The notes: generated from the letters alone by a model not told the origin. A stretch of DNA of 64,000 nt from Mesocentrotus franciscanus (GCA_037976565.1 CP137668.1:24820280-24884279), one strand, 5' to 3'. Shown: positions 36,512 to 48,240, counted from the first letter of the stretch. Numbers and translations: made by a program.

Positions 36512-37037
36512 CTCTTTGCCCGCTACGTTCGGCTAGCGGAACATACAGCGGGCTGCCAACTTCGACTCAAGTCACATTTCATTCACAATACACACGGAAC
36601 GCATTTAATTCTATTGTACGCACACACACACAATAGTAACGCTGCTTCGCTTTGTATACACATCACACTTCATTGCACCGCCGCAGACATTGTTTACATT
36701 GACATTTTCCGAGAAAAATTGAGTTTTTGAAACTGCTTTTGCAAATATTCTGATGAGCTAGGATGGCCCCTATTAGGAGGAGACGGGACTTCTTCACTGC
36801 TGATCAGGTACGAGAACTTGTGATGGACCCTGTTCCAACAGCCGACTCTGATTCAGAGGAGAGCGAGACTGACTCTGACGAGGAAGATGAGCCTGGTCCC
36901 ACACGTACACTTTTGCGTAATCCCACAGAACAAGTTATTGCGAGTTGAATAAGCATAGTCCATGCAGAACCCCTCCTAAGGTGGCACCCTAAAAACAATG
37001 TGGCACAGGGGGGATTGTGTACGTGGCGGGCAAAGAG
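36512..37037 (+). mobile_element. piggyBac-type deletion derivative (526 bp) with TTAA duplication
   Basis: TTAA at 36508–36511 and 37038–37041 flanks perfect ends CTCTTTGCCCGC and GCGGGCAAAGAG. The interior keeps a short ORF resembling the start of a transposase gene, followed by the right end. It is an internally deleted element that needs a transposase from elsewhere. Confidence 0.9.
36763..36948 (+). pseudogene. Truncated piggyBac-like transposase N-terminus (61 codons)
   Basis: The ORF starts MAPIRRRRDFFTADQVRELV and continues with an acidic Ser/Asp tract (SDSEESETDSDEEDE), ending at TGA 90 bp before the right inverted end. A basic start, a 'ta.qvrel' motif and a long acidic Ser/Asp run are common at the N-terminus of piggyBac-derived proteins. 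The DDD catalytic domain and the Cys-rich C-terminus are absent, so no transposition activity is possible. Assignment rests mainly on the TTAA-flanked element around it; the peptide alone would be weak evidence. Confidence 0.6.
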
Positions 37038-37563
37038 TTAAGTAAAAGGAGAAATATGATGGAGCCTAAAGAGAAGTTATAACAATGAAATAGTCTTGTT
37101 TTTTTTTTTTTTAGATAACGTAATGGGATTAAATTGAAACTTATTCTGAGGAAAAGGTAAACATTGGTCATAATTATACTTAGCAATACTTGTATGACAT
37201 TTTCACTACCTGTACGCAATGGCAATTCACATGGGAGCATATAGGAGATGTTATGCGTAGAAAAAATTTAATGTAGCCGTAAGTAAACATGTAAGTTTCA
37301 AGGGAGTAAGATCCCATTTCATCAAGGTGGTGGAAATCCAGTTGGATCCAATATTTTGTATGGAAATAATACATGTATATCCCACAATGTACTGCAGATC
37401 TACATGTACATGTACATCTACTCTTCAAGAATTTTGCTGATTATTCTGATCTTTGATGTTTGTAACTCTTCAAATTCAGCAAAGCTAGACATACTCCTGT
37501 CAAAATTGCCACAGCCTCACAAATAGTTCTAGGAGTGCGGAGATATGAGATATGTAAAACACA

Positions 37564-37857
37564 AGGCCATTAAAAAAAAAAATGTTTTGCGTCTTGCCTT
37601 TTGAAAAATAGGAAGGAGGAGGCCCCTTTTTTCTTCGAAATTGCCACTTACATTTTCCCCGACTGGCTGGACAGCCAGTCAGGCTATTTTTCAAGATGGC
37701 CGCCAGCATTTATGTTTTGTTTTTTTTAATTCAGAAAAAGACCATTTTAGCAGTATGTTTTTCATGTTTTTTCATTAAGATTTAACCAAAAAAAAAAAGG
37801 AAAAAAAAAAAAAAGGGCAGGCGGGGACGCTAAACATGAATATTTTTTTTAATGGCC
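37564..37857. mobile_element. MITE with AGGCCATT(A)n ends
   Basis: The left end AGGCCATT(A)n then TGTTTTGCGTC pairs with the right end GACGCTAAACATGAATA then (T)nAATGGCCT. A partial extra end '(T)nAATGGCCC' follows at 37866–37884. The interior holds 'aagatggccgcc'. Non-coding. Confidence 0.75.
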
Positions 37858-38121
37858 TAAAAAGAGTTTTTTTTAATGGCCCTTGAGGGTCCATTTGCTG
37901 TGCTCCCAGCAAATACATGTACATGCAATGCAACGTGTACAATGCCCCAAACTTTTGGAACAAGCAACAAGAGTATCACCATGATCAGAGAGTCTGAGGA
38001 TTGCCCCCAAATTTGTGAAATTAGTTTGGTCATATTTATCATTACTTAGTTTGAAATCAAGGTGAAATTCGTATTAATAACCCACCAAATCAAGATTCAC
38101 ATTCGCTTGTTACTACTTACT

Positions 38122-38756
38122 TAGACCGAAAATTTCTGTCTCTTTCGTTCGTTAGCCTCTGATTTGGGTAGGGTCTCTCTTTGAGACAGAAGCCGACCAT
38201 AGGCGTCCTGTGCAAATGTTTGGCCATTTATGGCCAGAACTTGCCCAAAATACTCAATTTTAGCGATTCATATCCGATGATTTATGTTTGAAAATTAGGC
38301 CTAGGCTAATATACATCGGCTCCACTTACCAGATTGACTGTATGATGCGCGAAGGGTTTCCGATTTCATCGCCGTTGAGCTTGAGCCGATTTTAAACTGT
38401 TACTGCGCATTAAGGAAGATGACGTCATCCATTGACAGTAACTGTTTAAAATACGGCTGCAAGAATTTCAACACGGAGCTCATTTCGCGATGAAAATCCG
38501 GAAAAAGACCCTTAAACGCATCATACAGTCAATCTGGTAAGTGGAGCCGATGTATATTAGCCTAGGCCTAATTTTCAAACATAAATGCATCGGATATGAA
38601 TCCGCTAAAATTGAGTATTTTGGGCAAGTTCTTTGGCCATAAATGGCCAAAACATTTGCACAGGAGCGCCTATGGTCGGCTTCTGTCTCTAAAGAGAGGA
38701 GCCGACCCTACCCAAATCAGAGGCTAACGAACGAAAGAGACAGAATTTTCGGTCTA
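38122..38756. repeat. Long inverted repeat (~310-bp arms) centred on a CRE-like palindrome
   Basis: The left arm begins TAGACCGAAAATTTCTGTCT and the right arm ends AGACAGAATTTTCGGTCTA. The arms match nearly base for base through 'cccaaatcagaggctaacga' and 'tagcctaggcctaattttca' to about 38390–38470. The centre holds GATGACGTCATC, which contains the CREB/ATF site TGACGTCA. It looks like two opposed MITE copies or one fold-back element. Confidence 0.9.
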
Positions 38757-39589
38757 CTACTTACTAGGCCTGTTTTGAAAGCCCAATTTCGATGCAAGTA
38801 TACATACCGGTAGACATTTTCTCTTCCAATGAGTATAGTACCTGTTTACATGGTATAATAAGTTTGCCCAATACTGGTACATGTACACCGCACGTAGAAC
38901 AATAGCTTACATCGGCTTACAGCCAGCGCATGCGCAGAACGTTCATCCGATCTCGGTCTCATTTTCGTAATTTGGCGCCGAGCCTAGCCGACATGGGCCC
39001 TTTAGATTGGCTATCGCTGGCTCCCATAGGCTCTATGTTATAAGATATTAGTGCGAGGAGATAGCTTGCGATTTTCCGTTTTACCGATACAAAAATTATG
39101 ATATTTCAGTCAAACCCTCTATTTGTTACAATTTTATCGGCGTCCTTGAAAAGTTAAGTATTTCACTTCAGTTTAAGGCTTACTTAACTAAGTCTTAAGT
39201 TTGAAAAATTCTCATTTTCGTCATATTTAAGGTACAAACTGGAAATTTATTCTGAAATGTTCATTGGTTTTTCAATTTTATGTGTGTGCAATTTCGTGTG
39301 TGCGTCAGTGTGAAGTGCGTCACCTGTTTAAAGCATGTCATGTCAAAATCTCTGTGGTGTGACGTAATATTTCGTATTGACTTTGCCATTGAACTTAAGT
39401 CGCGCTTAAGTCGGGCTTAAGTTAAGTAGGCCCTCTCTCACTTAAATTGCTACTTAGTGTATCGGCCAATCAGAGCGTAAACTCATTGTACATCGCGGAA
39501 TGGTAAAAGTTCTACGTGCATGCACCGACCGCTTCAGCCCCATAGCCTCGCATGCGCAGTAACAATTTCAACACGGATAGGAGTTCAAT

Positions 39590-39910
39590 TTCGACAAAGA
39601 AAACCGGGAAAAAAAGACCCTTAAACACATCATACAGTCAATCTGGTAAGTGAAACTGATGTATATTAACCTAGACCTAATTTTCAAAAATAATTGCATC
39701 GGATATGAATCCGCTAATGACAGTAAAGACTAAAGTGACATTTTAGTCCAAAAGTTTGGCCGGAATTTGGTGGCCAGATCCGTTCCACCGAGTTTGCACA
39801 GGAGCGCCTATGGTCAGCTTCTGAAGTTCTGTCTCTAATTAAAGAGAGGAGCCGACCCTACCCAAATCAGAGGCTAACGAACGAAAGAGACAGAAATTTT
39901 CGGTCTAGAC
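39590..39910. repeat. Third, diverged copy of the 38-kb repeat arm
   Basis: From 'gacccttaaacacatcatac' through 'aggagcgcctatggtcagct' to 'gagacagaaattttcggtct' it follows the right arm of the 38122–38756 repeat, with insertions (for example AATGACAGTAAAGACTAAAG). It shows that the arm is a dispersed element. Confidence 0.85.
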
Positions 39911-40706
39911 TAGGCCTACTACTAGCTAGTCCTAGTACTAGTAGTAGTACTAGTAGACTACTAGTAGCATTCTAAGCTGTAGATCTATCCATATTTTTTT
40001 AAAATTTGGGTGGCTGTCGCAAAAGGAAGTCTTCCCACAAAGATTTCCTTTTGCGAGACTGAATCTTTCGGTCTAACTGAACACGAGCTAGCTCTACGGA
40101 ATCGCAGCTCAGAATCAAGCGCTAGTTCCATAGCATAACGACGGGCAGGTGCCCATACAATCCACTCGTACTCCGCTCTTCTTCGCTACTTTAGACTCCA
40201 TTGAGGTCCGAGCGCGAGCGTGATGCCCGACCCATCTTATATTTAGGGTCAGCAAACGATCGCATGAAAATTCTCATAACATTTTCAATGACAACACAAA
40301 AAACCATACTCACTTCACAAATTTGACCACACAAATATGGAGTTTAAAAATGAAGATCCCTGAAGTAACAATTCCAAAGACTATGTACGGTAAGGTTCAA
40401 TCCTTATCTTTGATGTGTCAATCGGATCGCATGCATCGCATCATATCATCGCATCGAATCGAATCATGTTCATGTTATCATATCATATCACTAGCTCGAT
40501 CGACCTGTAACATTATCTTGATTTCAACGAGAGATGGCGCTAAAATCATATTACAGTAAGTGAGAGATTGATTGATTCAGATGAAAATAATACATCGAAG
40601 AAACATTATTTCTGTCGGCGAAAACTGTTGCATGCTCCGCGATCCGACATTCAATGAAACAAAATATTTCAACCGACAGATTTAACTGATTAAATGATTT
40701 CTCGAG

Positions 40707-41337
40707 CAGGCGCGGATTCAGGGGGGGAGGGGTGGCCTTGGCCCCGCCCCCAAAAAAAAGAGAGAAAAGGAAAAGAAGGGAAAGAGGAGAGAAAGGGAAA
40801 GAAAGCTAGAAGAGGAAGCAGAAAATAAAAGGGGGAAAGAAGGAGATCGGGGGGGGGGGCCGAAAGGGCCTTGCCTCCCAGGCTGTTGCCTCCCAGCAAA
40901 AAAAAAAAAAAAAGAGAGAAGGAAGGAAAGGGAAAGAGAAAAGGAAAAGAGGTGATAAAGGGAAGGAATAAAGAGGAAGAAGAAAGAAAAGAAGGGGGAT
41001 ATTAGTTGCGATTTTCCCGCCAACAAGTTATGGATCGGGGGCAAGGCCCTGCCTCTCCCCGCCATAAAAAGGGGAAGGGAAAGGGAAAGAGGAGAGCTAA
41101 AAGGGAACACAAAAGAGGAAAAGGAAAAGAAAAGGATGAAAAGAGCTCCCCCCTCCCCTGGACCCCACCTAGGGCCCTAAAGAGTGGTGGAGTGGTGGTG
41201 ATGCGGATTCTCCCCCCCCCCAAACATTTTTCCTCATTACGCCACTGCTTCAGTGGTCACCATTACGTATCACCATTTGGCTCGCACAATTTCAAATTTG
41301 GGCCCCCCCCCCCTAAGAAATCCTGGATCTGCGCCTG
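40707..41337. mobile_element. hAT-type MITE (631 bp) with 8-bp target duplication
   Basis: Exact 8-bp duplication TTCTCGAG at 40699–40706 and 41338–41345. The inverted ends are CAGGCGCGGATTCAGG and CCTGGATCTGCGCCTG. An 8-bp duplication and CAG-starting ends are characteristic of hAT elements. The interior is almost purely purine on the + strand (A/G runs, 40750–41140) with poly-G tracts. There is no transposase. Confidence 0.88.
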
Positions 41338-41503
41338 TTCTCGAGTGATGTTATATTTCAGCGAGGCTGCAGGCCGACGAGGGAAATTCTCAATGTGGAG
41401 GTGAATATTTGTATTAAACAACGAAATGCATGTAATATTTTATTGAGGGTATATGCATTCTCACGCCTTTCTATATAGTCCTTCTTTTTGAGTCAGATCT
41501 GGG

Positions 41504-42622
41504 CCCTGTTTCATAAAACTTGATATAAATAACAAGTTACAAGCTACTGTTATAAGCTACTGAAATCATGGAATCTGATTGGCTGAGAAATTGAGCATTT
41601 GTTATAGATAACAAGTTTCATGAAATGGGCCCCAGGACCCTGTTTCATAAAACTTGTTATCAATATCAAGATACAATAATTGTTATAAGCTACTAGAATC
41701 CTTAGCTTTGATTAGCAAGGAGTAGCTTTGTCATAGATCTGTGGCAGTTGCTATTGATAACAAGTTTTTTACAACACCTAATTAAATCCTTGTCATTTGA
41801 TTGGAGGATTATTGGTCACATGATATTCAATAGTTATACTATTGCACGGGCGTGCATTTTTGGTACTATTCAACGAGCGTGCATTTTTGGTTATATGCAG
41901 ACTGCGCGTACCTCTCTGCCCTGCGTGTATCCCATATATTGTTATTAGCTGCGCTCATCTGACGCAAAGGCAATCTGAATGAAAACGAGAGTGCCTGACT
42001 CCAACTTAAATTTATCTTTAATATAAGGAGCAAAGCATAATTTGTTGAAAGATGTTGTATAAAACAAATAATGAATGTTTTTCATTTGGTCAATAGTACA
42101 AATATTTTCATGAGTTGAATAGAATTAACGTTAATCTTTCAACGATTGAACTCTATTGAACTCATAAGCATTCATTTGTATATTATACAACACCTAAGTA
42201 AATCCTTGTCATTTGATTGGAGGATTGCTGGTCACATGATATTCAATAGATATACTATTGCACAGGTGTGCATTTTTGGTACTATTCGCCGTAGTACTAT
42301 TCAACGAGCGTGCATTTTTGGTTATATGCAGACTGCGTACCTTTCTGCCCTGCGTGTATCCCATTGTTATATTAGCTGCGGCATCTGACGAAGGCAATCT
42401 GAATGTAATCGAGAAGGCGTGATTCCAACTTTAATTTATCTTTAATATAAGGAGCAAAGCATGATGTTGTATAAAACAAATAATGAATGTTTTCATTTGT
42501 TCAATAGTGCAAATATTTTCATTCGTTGAAAGATTAACGTTAATTCTATTCAACTCATGAAAATATTCGCCCTATTGAACTCATAAGCATTCATTATGTG
42601 TATAATATGAAATGGGGCCCTC
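41504..42622. mobile_element. Pair of related TIR elements, one with an internal ~415-bp duplication
   Basis: A short element at about 41504–41632 has ends GGGCCCTGTTTCATAAAACT and AGTTTCATGAAATGGGCCC. A second begins 'aggaccctgtttcataaaac' at about 41635 and ends 'tatgaaatggggccct' near 42620. Inside it, the segment with 'aaatccttgtcatttgattg' and 'gagcgtgcatttttggttat' occurs twice (about 41770–42185 and 42186–42600). Non-coding. Confidence 0.75.
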
Positions 42623-43205
42623 GAACATTTGCATATAATATTTGACATTTGTTTTATGGATTGTTTGGGGTTCATATACAGAAATGTCTATTTCGCCAAA
42701 AATATTAGTTTTTATGAAGTTGTTGCCATAGCCACGACCATATTCTAGCATATATATGACTTTGAAGTATCAATATTTTCAGTCAAACCTTGAGCATGGA
42801 ATGGAGATACTTAGACACTTCTATTATGATTTCACATTGTTTCATTACAAATTTACACCATTTAAAAATAAATCTGCTTTTACCATGACAACAGCCACTT
42901 TTAAACACAATTATGAATTTGAATGACCCAGAGTTTGAGTTCAATCAAACATGTAGCTTGAAATAAGACACTTACAGTATATCATGCTGATGTTTGCTAA
43001 TTGATATACATATCGTACATTCCTCTTTTTTATGTGTATATTAATTGATCAGTTACCATGGCAATGCCTCTGCTGTTTTCAGCCGAAACCAGTTAAATTG
43101 TCAAGAGGCAAATTAGGATAGCTAAGTAGTCTCTGTAATAGAAGAACATAATTTATTCGGTCAAAACATATCATTGGGAAGGGGTTCGTTTTTTTTTATA
43201 CACCA

Positions 43206-43517
43206 GGGGGGTGTTTCACAAAGATCCTAAGTTGAACTGATCTCTAAGTTGGACTTAACAATTATGGAAAGCCATTAGCATCTTTGAAATTATTTTGTAA
43301 AAGTTTTTTTTTTAAGGCATAAAATGTTGATTCAAATCATTCATATTTTCTATTATCAAGGAGATTTCATGTTCTTGATGTGGAAATTATGAAAATTCTA
43401 AAATACTTGAATTTTTGCTTTTGAATATATTTTATTTGAAGGCTCCAAATGGCTCTCCATAATTTTAAGTCCAACTTAGAGTTAAGTTCGACTTAGGATC
43501 TTTGTGAAACACCCCCC
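43206..43517. mobile_element. GGGGGGTGTTTC-family MITE, copy 1
   Basis: The ends GGGGGGTGTTTCACAAAGAT and ATCTTTGTGAAACACCCCCC extend into long inverted arms with 'ctaagttggacttaac' motifs. About 312 bp; non-coding. Other copies lie at 46625 and 53787. Confidence 0.9.
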
Positions 43518-43619
43518 AGTACGTACATGTATTAGACAATATATTTTCAATATCTTTTTCATAAGCTAAGCATTCAAGGGGGAGAAACATAATTTAGATC
43601 TTTCATACAGAATACGTAC

Positions 43620-43714
43620 CTCTTCCTGGCCGGACATTACAGCCATGCAACTAGAGAGGGCGCTACAAGCTTCATGTGATCTATCAACGATACCTTCAAG
43701 TCTTTTGGTTAGCT
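43620..43714 (-). CDS. OSBPL1A-like: ORP exon L: helical linker after the PH domain
   Basis: Acceptor TTTATCAG|AGCTAA and donor GAAGAG|GTACGT. It encodes ELTKRLEGIVDRSHEACSAL then SSCMAVMSGQEE. This aligns with the human ORP1L segment ending in TCVALTDCLNLF, a helix between PH domain and FFAT. The exon enters in phase 1 from exon K and leaves in phase 0. Confidence 0.92.
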
Positions 43715-45256
43715 CTGATAAAGAGAAATCAGTTATGATGCTTTAGGAGAAAACAAAAATCTGCTGATTCTATTAGGTAATAGTTTTGATATTTCAGTCA
43801 ACATCAAACACGTTGAAAAAGAATAAACTAGTTTGTACCGTAAGAAAACACATACATAAACTCTGCATAATTCAAAGTTGTACAAGTGGTATATTCCCTT
43901 AGTCAAATCAAATTTTTAACCAAACTATGCAAAAAAATGTGTTATTTACACTTCCTAAGTCAAATTTTGCATAAGTCGAACTATTTTTTGCGGTCCCAAC
44001 AGATTCGACTCATATCCAATTTTGCTATTAACTTGAAAAGTTCCCTATTTGCAGATTTGCTTAGGCAGTAATTACACTAAAGTACCTTGCATCACATCTG
44101 AATATTATATGGAAAACTGATAATCATCATCATCATTCATGGATTTGGAACATAAAGTTGTCTTTATTTCATTTTATGCTACATGTACATACACTTCTCT
44201 GTGAAAGTGCCCATCATTGTTTAGCTCATAAATGTCAATTCAAACCATTTTATTCAATCATAAATCTACCGGGTATTCACCTAACACCCTGCAAATTATT
44301 GCTACTGTGTGTGCAGTTTGTCTCTCTCTGCCCCTCCCTCTCTCCCTTTATCCTCCGTTCTCTCTTTCTAACAAAAACTATTGTTCCTACAATTTTAGTA
44401 GCAAAATATCAGATTCATAGTCTAGCTTATGTCAATTCAAACCATTTTATTCATTCATTGAATTAGGCTTAGCCTACATGTAAATCTGCTCAGCCATTAA
44501 ACTCCCTGCAAATTCTTGTTACTGTGTCTGCAGTTTGTCTCTCTTTCTTTCTCTTTCTCCTCCTTTCTTTTTATTTCTCTCGCTTGATCTCTCTATCTCT
44601 CTCTTGCATGGAGAGAATGACAGAGCTGTTATGTATTCAAGCCTACAAAATGTATGCATGCATGCATTCACGATGTAACTAGGATTTTTTTGTGTGGGTA
44701 ACTGTCTGCTGAGAGCCAGAAGGGTATTTACTCATATACTCTCATGCAGTTTTAAAGGCATCATTTAACAATGTTAAATCTGAGATGCATGGCCCTACCT
44801 GTTATCAGTGTCTGTGATATGGTGTAATATTGAAGCCCCAAAAAAATTGCGCTTCAAAATGATCATGAAATGCCTCAAAAAAGTAAAAAATTTCAAGTGA
44901 CCGGTTTGACCATACTCATTTTCCCCAATAGTCTGTAGTGTTAAAAAACCGTTAGAGTAAACGAAAAATGAAATTTCGATTTCTAATCATAAATATCTTG
45001 ATAATCAGACAGGCGATCGGCTTGTAAAAGCCATGGGATTCCTGACTGACTGATTGCAGCATGAGCTAAATCCAGGATTTTGTTTCAGAATCTGAAGCAA
45101 TGTTATCGAGTCACTTTAACGCCCATTTGGCTCTCAGCACAGGATACTGTGTTTTGTATATATGTTTATATTCCATGGAACACCAATGAAAAACAAACTT
45201 CTATATCATTTATGGACACTAAACTTGAATCTTGAATCTTGTTAGGTAATCTTGAT

Positions 45257-45533
45257 AGGTAGCTTAGCGAAATGTAGTGGCACGAAAAGACTCGTCAAGA
45301 ACGCAAAATGCATAATAGTTAGTGATGTTCGTTAATTAACAGTTCTTTTTTGACATATCTGAATGAAATTTTGGCTAACATTAAGCCTCATTCAGATAGT
45401 ATACGCATTTACCAGCTCCATATCCTAACAATGTAGTTCTACCTCTCTGTGATGAAATTGTGATTTTCAACATTTATGCAGTTTGCCTTCCGGACAAGTA
45501 ATTTTCATGCCACTACATTTGGCTAAGCTACCT
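45257..45533. mobile_element. MITE with ~32-bp inverted ends
   Basis: The left end AGGTAGCTTAGCGAAATGTA and its right-end partner TACATTTGGCTAAGCTACCT pair with few mismatches, continuing with 'gtggcacgaaaa'. 277 bp, non-coding. Confidence 0.85.
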
Positions 45534-45669
45534 CAAGGAATAGGGATTCTATGACACATGCTTTACCAACTACTACTCAAGGGTCAATATCCTGCACTTT
45601 GCAAATTACCAACTTCCACCCTGCACCAAACACTATACCTATAACCCTAGCCTAAAACCCATAACCCAG

Positions 45670-45920
45670 TTTGTAGATACAATCTGCACATGGGCAGATA
45701 AAGGTCATATTAAAAAAAAATTGTGAAACCCATCAAGACGAATACTGGATAGGTGCTCATTCTATGGAACACAGGTAGAAGTATTATTCTCAAGAGGGCA
45801 AATAAAAAAGGTATGACTTTGGCAGTGAATATTTTAAAAATGTACAAAGTGGAACTAAAAGATCTGGGGATATTCAGGGTCATTTATACCATGTGCTAAT
45901 TACGAACTGGTCTACTACGT
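45670..45920 (+). repeat. Unclassified dispersed repeat, copy 1
   Basis: 'cacatgggcagataaaggt', 'aaacccatcaagacgaatac', 'caagagggcaaat' and 'aaaagatctggggatattca' recur in the same order at 59660–59990 and, inverted, at about 47950–48240. No ends or coding sequence are clear. Confidence 0.75.
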
Positions 45921-46080
45921 AACCACATCTTTGACAAAATAAAGCCTGTTCGAATTTAACTGGAGCAAATGTTGGTCAACAAAATGGGCATTTACTACAG
46001 CCCAAGGACCACCCACCAACCCATGGACCTATATAGTCTTATGAAAACTACATATGCTAAAGGATGGGGCACATGAATAC

Positions 46081-46183
46081 CTGACAGGTTGATACTGTTA
46101 CTGGTGTCGCCTTTAAGTCCGTCCATCCATTGCGACAGATACCTGATGCTCTCCTCCAAAAGGTGGTGTCTTGTTTGGGCATT
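46081..46183 (-). CDS. OSBPL1A-like: ORP exon K: coiled-coil segment
   Basis: Acceptor CAATTCCAG|AATGCC and donor CTGTCAG|GTATTC. It encodes NAQTRHHLLEESIRYLSQWM then DGLKGDTSNSINLSG, a heptad-like amphipathic helix in the linker between PH domain and FFAT. Phase 0 in, phase 1 out. The sequence is poorly conserved; placement rests on splice sites, phase and position. Confidence 0.85.
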
Positions 46184-47598
46184 CTGGAATTGAAAAAAAA
46201 GGGAGGTGTTTAAAGAATTAACCATGTAAAACAGACTTGAATTTAAACTTACAGGAGATCAATCACCTTTAAAAGTGAATTTGTGTACAGCAACATGTCA
46301 TTCCATGGGTAAACGATTAGGGAGAATAAAGAAAACAAGGATCACACTATATTCTGTGCACTAAACGCAAGTGTGACTTGGGTTCCATGCAGGCCCTTTT
46401 CTATGTCAGTTTGTACCGGTGCATTGACTAGTCAACTTGAGATACCGGTAATGTCTATCCAGTCTATCCAAACTTGCAATATCTCTTTCCAGAAGCAACA
46501 TTTTATGCTCAAATTTAAGATTTACGACATGGATCCCTAACATAGTTGGGATCCATCTGTCATGAGAGACGATGGTGTCTGCCTCTACAACATCAGTCTG
46601 GTTTGCGGTTTACATGCATCTCCTGGGGGGTGTTTCACAAAGATCCTAAGTTGAACTTATCTCTAAGTTGGACTTAACAATTATGGAAAGCCGTGAGCAT
46701 CTTTGAAAATATTTTGTAAAAGTTATTTTAAAAGGCATAAAATGTTGATTCAAATCATTCATATTTTCTATTATCAAGGAAATTTCATGTTCTTGATGTG
46801 GAATTTATGAAAAGTCTAAAATACTTTAATTTTTGCTTTTGAATATATTTTATTTTAAGTCCACAAATGGCTCTCCATAATGTTAAGTCCAACTTAGAGT
46901 TAAGTTTGACTGGGGATCTTTGTGAAACACCCCCCTGCTGTGGCTAAATACATTCCCATGACTCAACCCTAACATACAGAGCACACAAAATGGTGGGGTG
47001 ATATATAGTAGCACGAATAGAATCATCACTGATAAGGCTGACATATCTGACATGACTAAACTCAAGAAAAGAGAAAGCAGAGAAGGCTCTCAGTGGGCTG
47101 ATGAGGTGGAGTAGAATAATATTCACATCAGAAATCCAGAGGACTTACAATAAAAAATATGGGAAGGGTGAAGGACCAGAGATGAGTCAAAGTGGGTGCG
47201 GATACTTCATTCTAATCAAACATAGGATTTTGTTGTTGTTGGGGGAGTGTTGTTACAACTGGCCTGTGCCCCCATTTAAAGGGGAAGTCAATCCTGACAA
47301 TGAGTTGGTTTTAATAGAAACAGAAAAATGAGAGGAAGAGGTCTGTGAATTTTAAGTAATAACAAAGTTTTAAACTACTCAGGCATAAACTCTTGTCTCA
47401 TTGGGATGCTATGTGAATTGGGGAAGAGATTAACAATTTAAACTTCTTGATTGAAAATCAAGTGAATGAACAACTTGACAACAGCAATCCACCAGTCAAC
47501 CATGTCATTGACTCCAGAAAACCTATAGATATTAGTACAAAGGAACTTTATGCCCGAAAGATGAAATATAAAATATTTTTTAGAAGTAGAGGACAAAC
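46184..47598. other. Intron between exons J and K
   Basis: Contains the second copy of the GGGGGGTGTTTC MITE at 46625–46935 and otherwise unique-looking sequence. Confidence 0.7.
46625..46935. mobile_element. GGGGGGTGTTTC-family MITE, copy 2
   Basis: Ends and arms as in the copy at 43206; the two are close to identical in length (~311 bp) and sequence, which suggests recent movement. Confidence 0.9.
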
Positions 47599-47745
47599 CT
47601 TCAAGGTATCTTTGATGGAGCTTAATGCAAGCAGTTTCTTATTTTCTCCTTCTTCCTCATCTTCAGAATCAGAGTCAGCGATGATGCAAGAACTGGCCAA
47701 TCTCTCACTGTAAGATCGATGCTCCCTCAGAGCGTTAATCCATTT
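47599..47745 (-). CDS. OSBPL1A-like: ORP exon J: end of the PH domain and acidic linker
   Basis: Acceptor ACACTTAG|AAATGG and donor TTGAAG|GTTTGT. It encodes KWINALREHRSYSERLASSC, then an acidic run (DSDSEDEEEGEN) and KKLLALSSIKDTLK. The Trp in KWINAL is the near-invariant residue of the C-terminal PH helix, aligning with human DWLEAIEEH. The acidic run matches the human DEEEEDT stretch. In and out in phase 0. Confidence 0.93.
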
Positions 47746-47949
47746 CTAAGTGTTGATGAAAAGAGTGTGTAAATGGTTTTCTATTCCAATGAAGCTTCAA
47801 CTTTCAATGTTCATTCATTCATTTTCACGTGCCTTCATTCAAACATGGCAATAAATATTACAAAAAGAATCAAATATAGCATAATTACTACCATGATTGC
47901 ATAATTTCTCTCACAACGTAAATTACTGGATGATAATACACACCTTTGA

Positions 47950-48240
47950 AGATAGCACTTGTAAAAATGACCGCCGAATATCCACAGATCTTTTAAACAT
48001 GCACAAGTCCCACTTTGTGCATTTTAGAATAATCACTGCCAAAGTGATGGAAGTGTTTCATGAGATACCTTTTGCATGCCCCATTGAAAAGAATACTTCC
48101 ACATGTGTTCCATAAAATGTACCATCGGTGCTTAGATGAATAATGATAATTGAGAATTTGAAGCTTGGTGGGTTTTATGATTTAGGTACAAATGACCTTT
48201 ACCTGCCCATGCACAGATTGTATCTATGATCTGCCGTATT
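47950..48240 (-). repeat. Unclassified dispersed repeat, inverted copy
   Basis: 'gaatatccacagatctttta', 'actttgtgcattttagaata' and 'aagtgatggaagtgtttcat' are the reverse complement of parts of the repeat at 59660–59990. Confidence 0.75.

Larger units (their letters stand above)
31067..43619. other. 12.6-kb intron between exons L and M, transposon-dense
   Basis: It holds the TIR element with a 15-bp array (34961), a piggyBac derivative (36512), a TIR element (37564), a long inverted repeat (38122) with a partial copy (39590), a hAT MITE (40707), a duplicated TIR element (41504) and a MITE (43206). TACATGTA tracts are frequent at 31.4–33.9 kb. The 38.9–40.3-kb part has GCGCATGCGCAG motifs and less obvious repeats. 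It could hold an internal promoter for a short ORD-only isoform, but no direct evidence is seen. Confidence 0.6.
43715..46080. other. Intron between exons K and L
   Basis: Contains an imperfect direct duplication at about 44220–44560 ('atgtcaattcaaaccatttt', 'ctgcaaatt', 'gcagtttgtctctct'), CT-rich microsatellite, the MITE at 45257 and a dispersed repeat at 45670. No other gene was seen. Confidence 0.65.

Noticed and set aside
40718..41223. Long Phe/Ser/Leu-rich and Lys/Arg-rich open frames
   Set aside because: Low-complexity translation of a purine-rich MITE core; no start context, splice signals or motifs.
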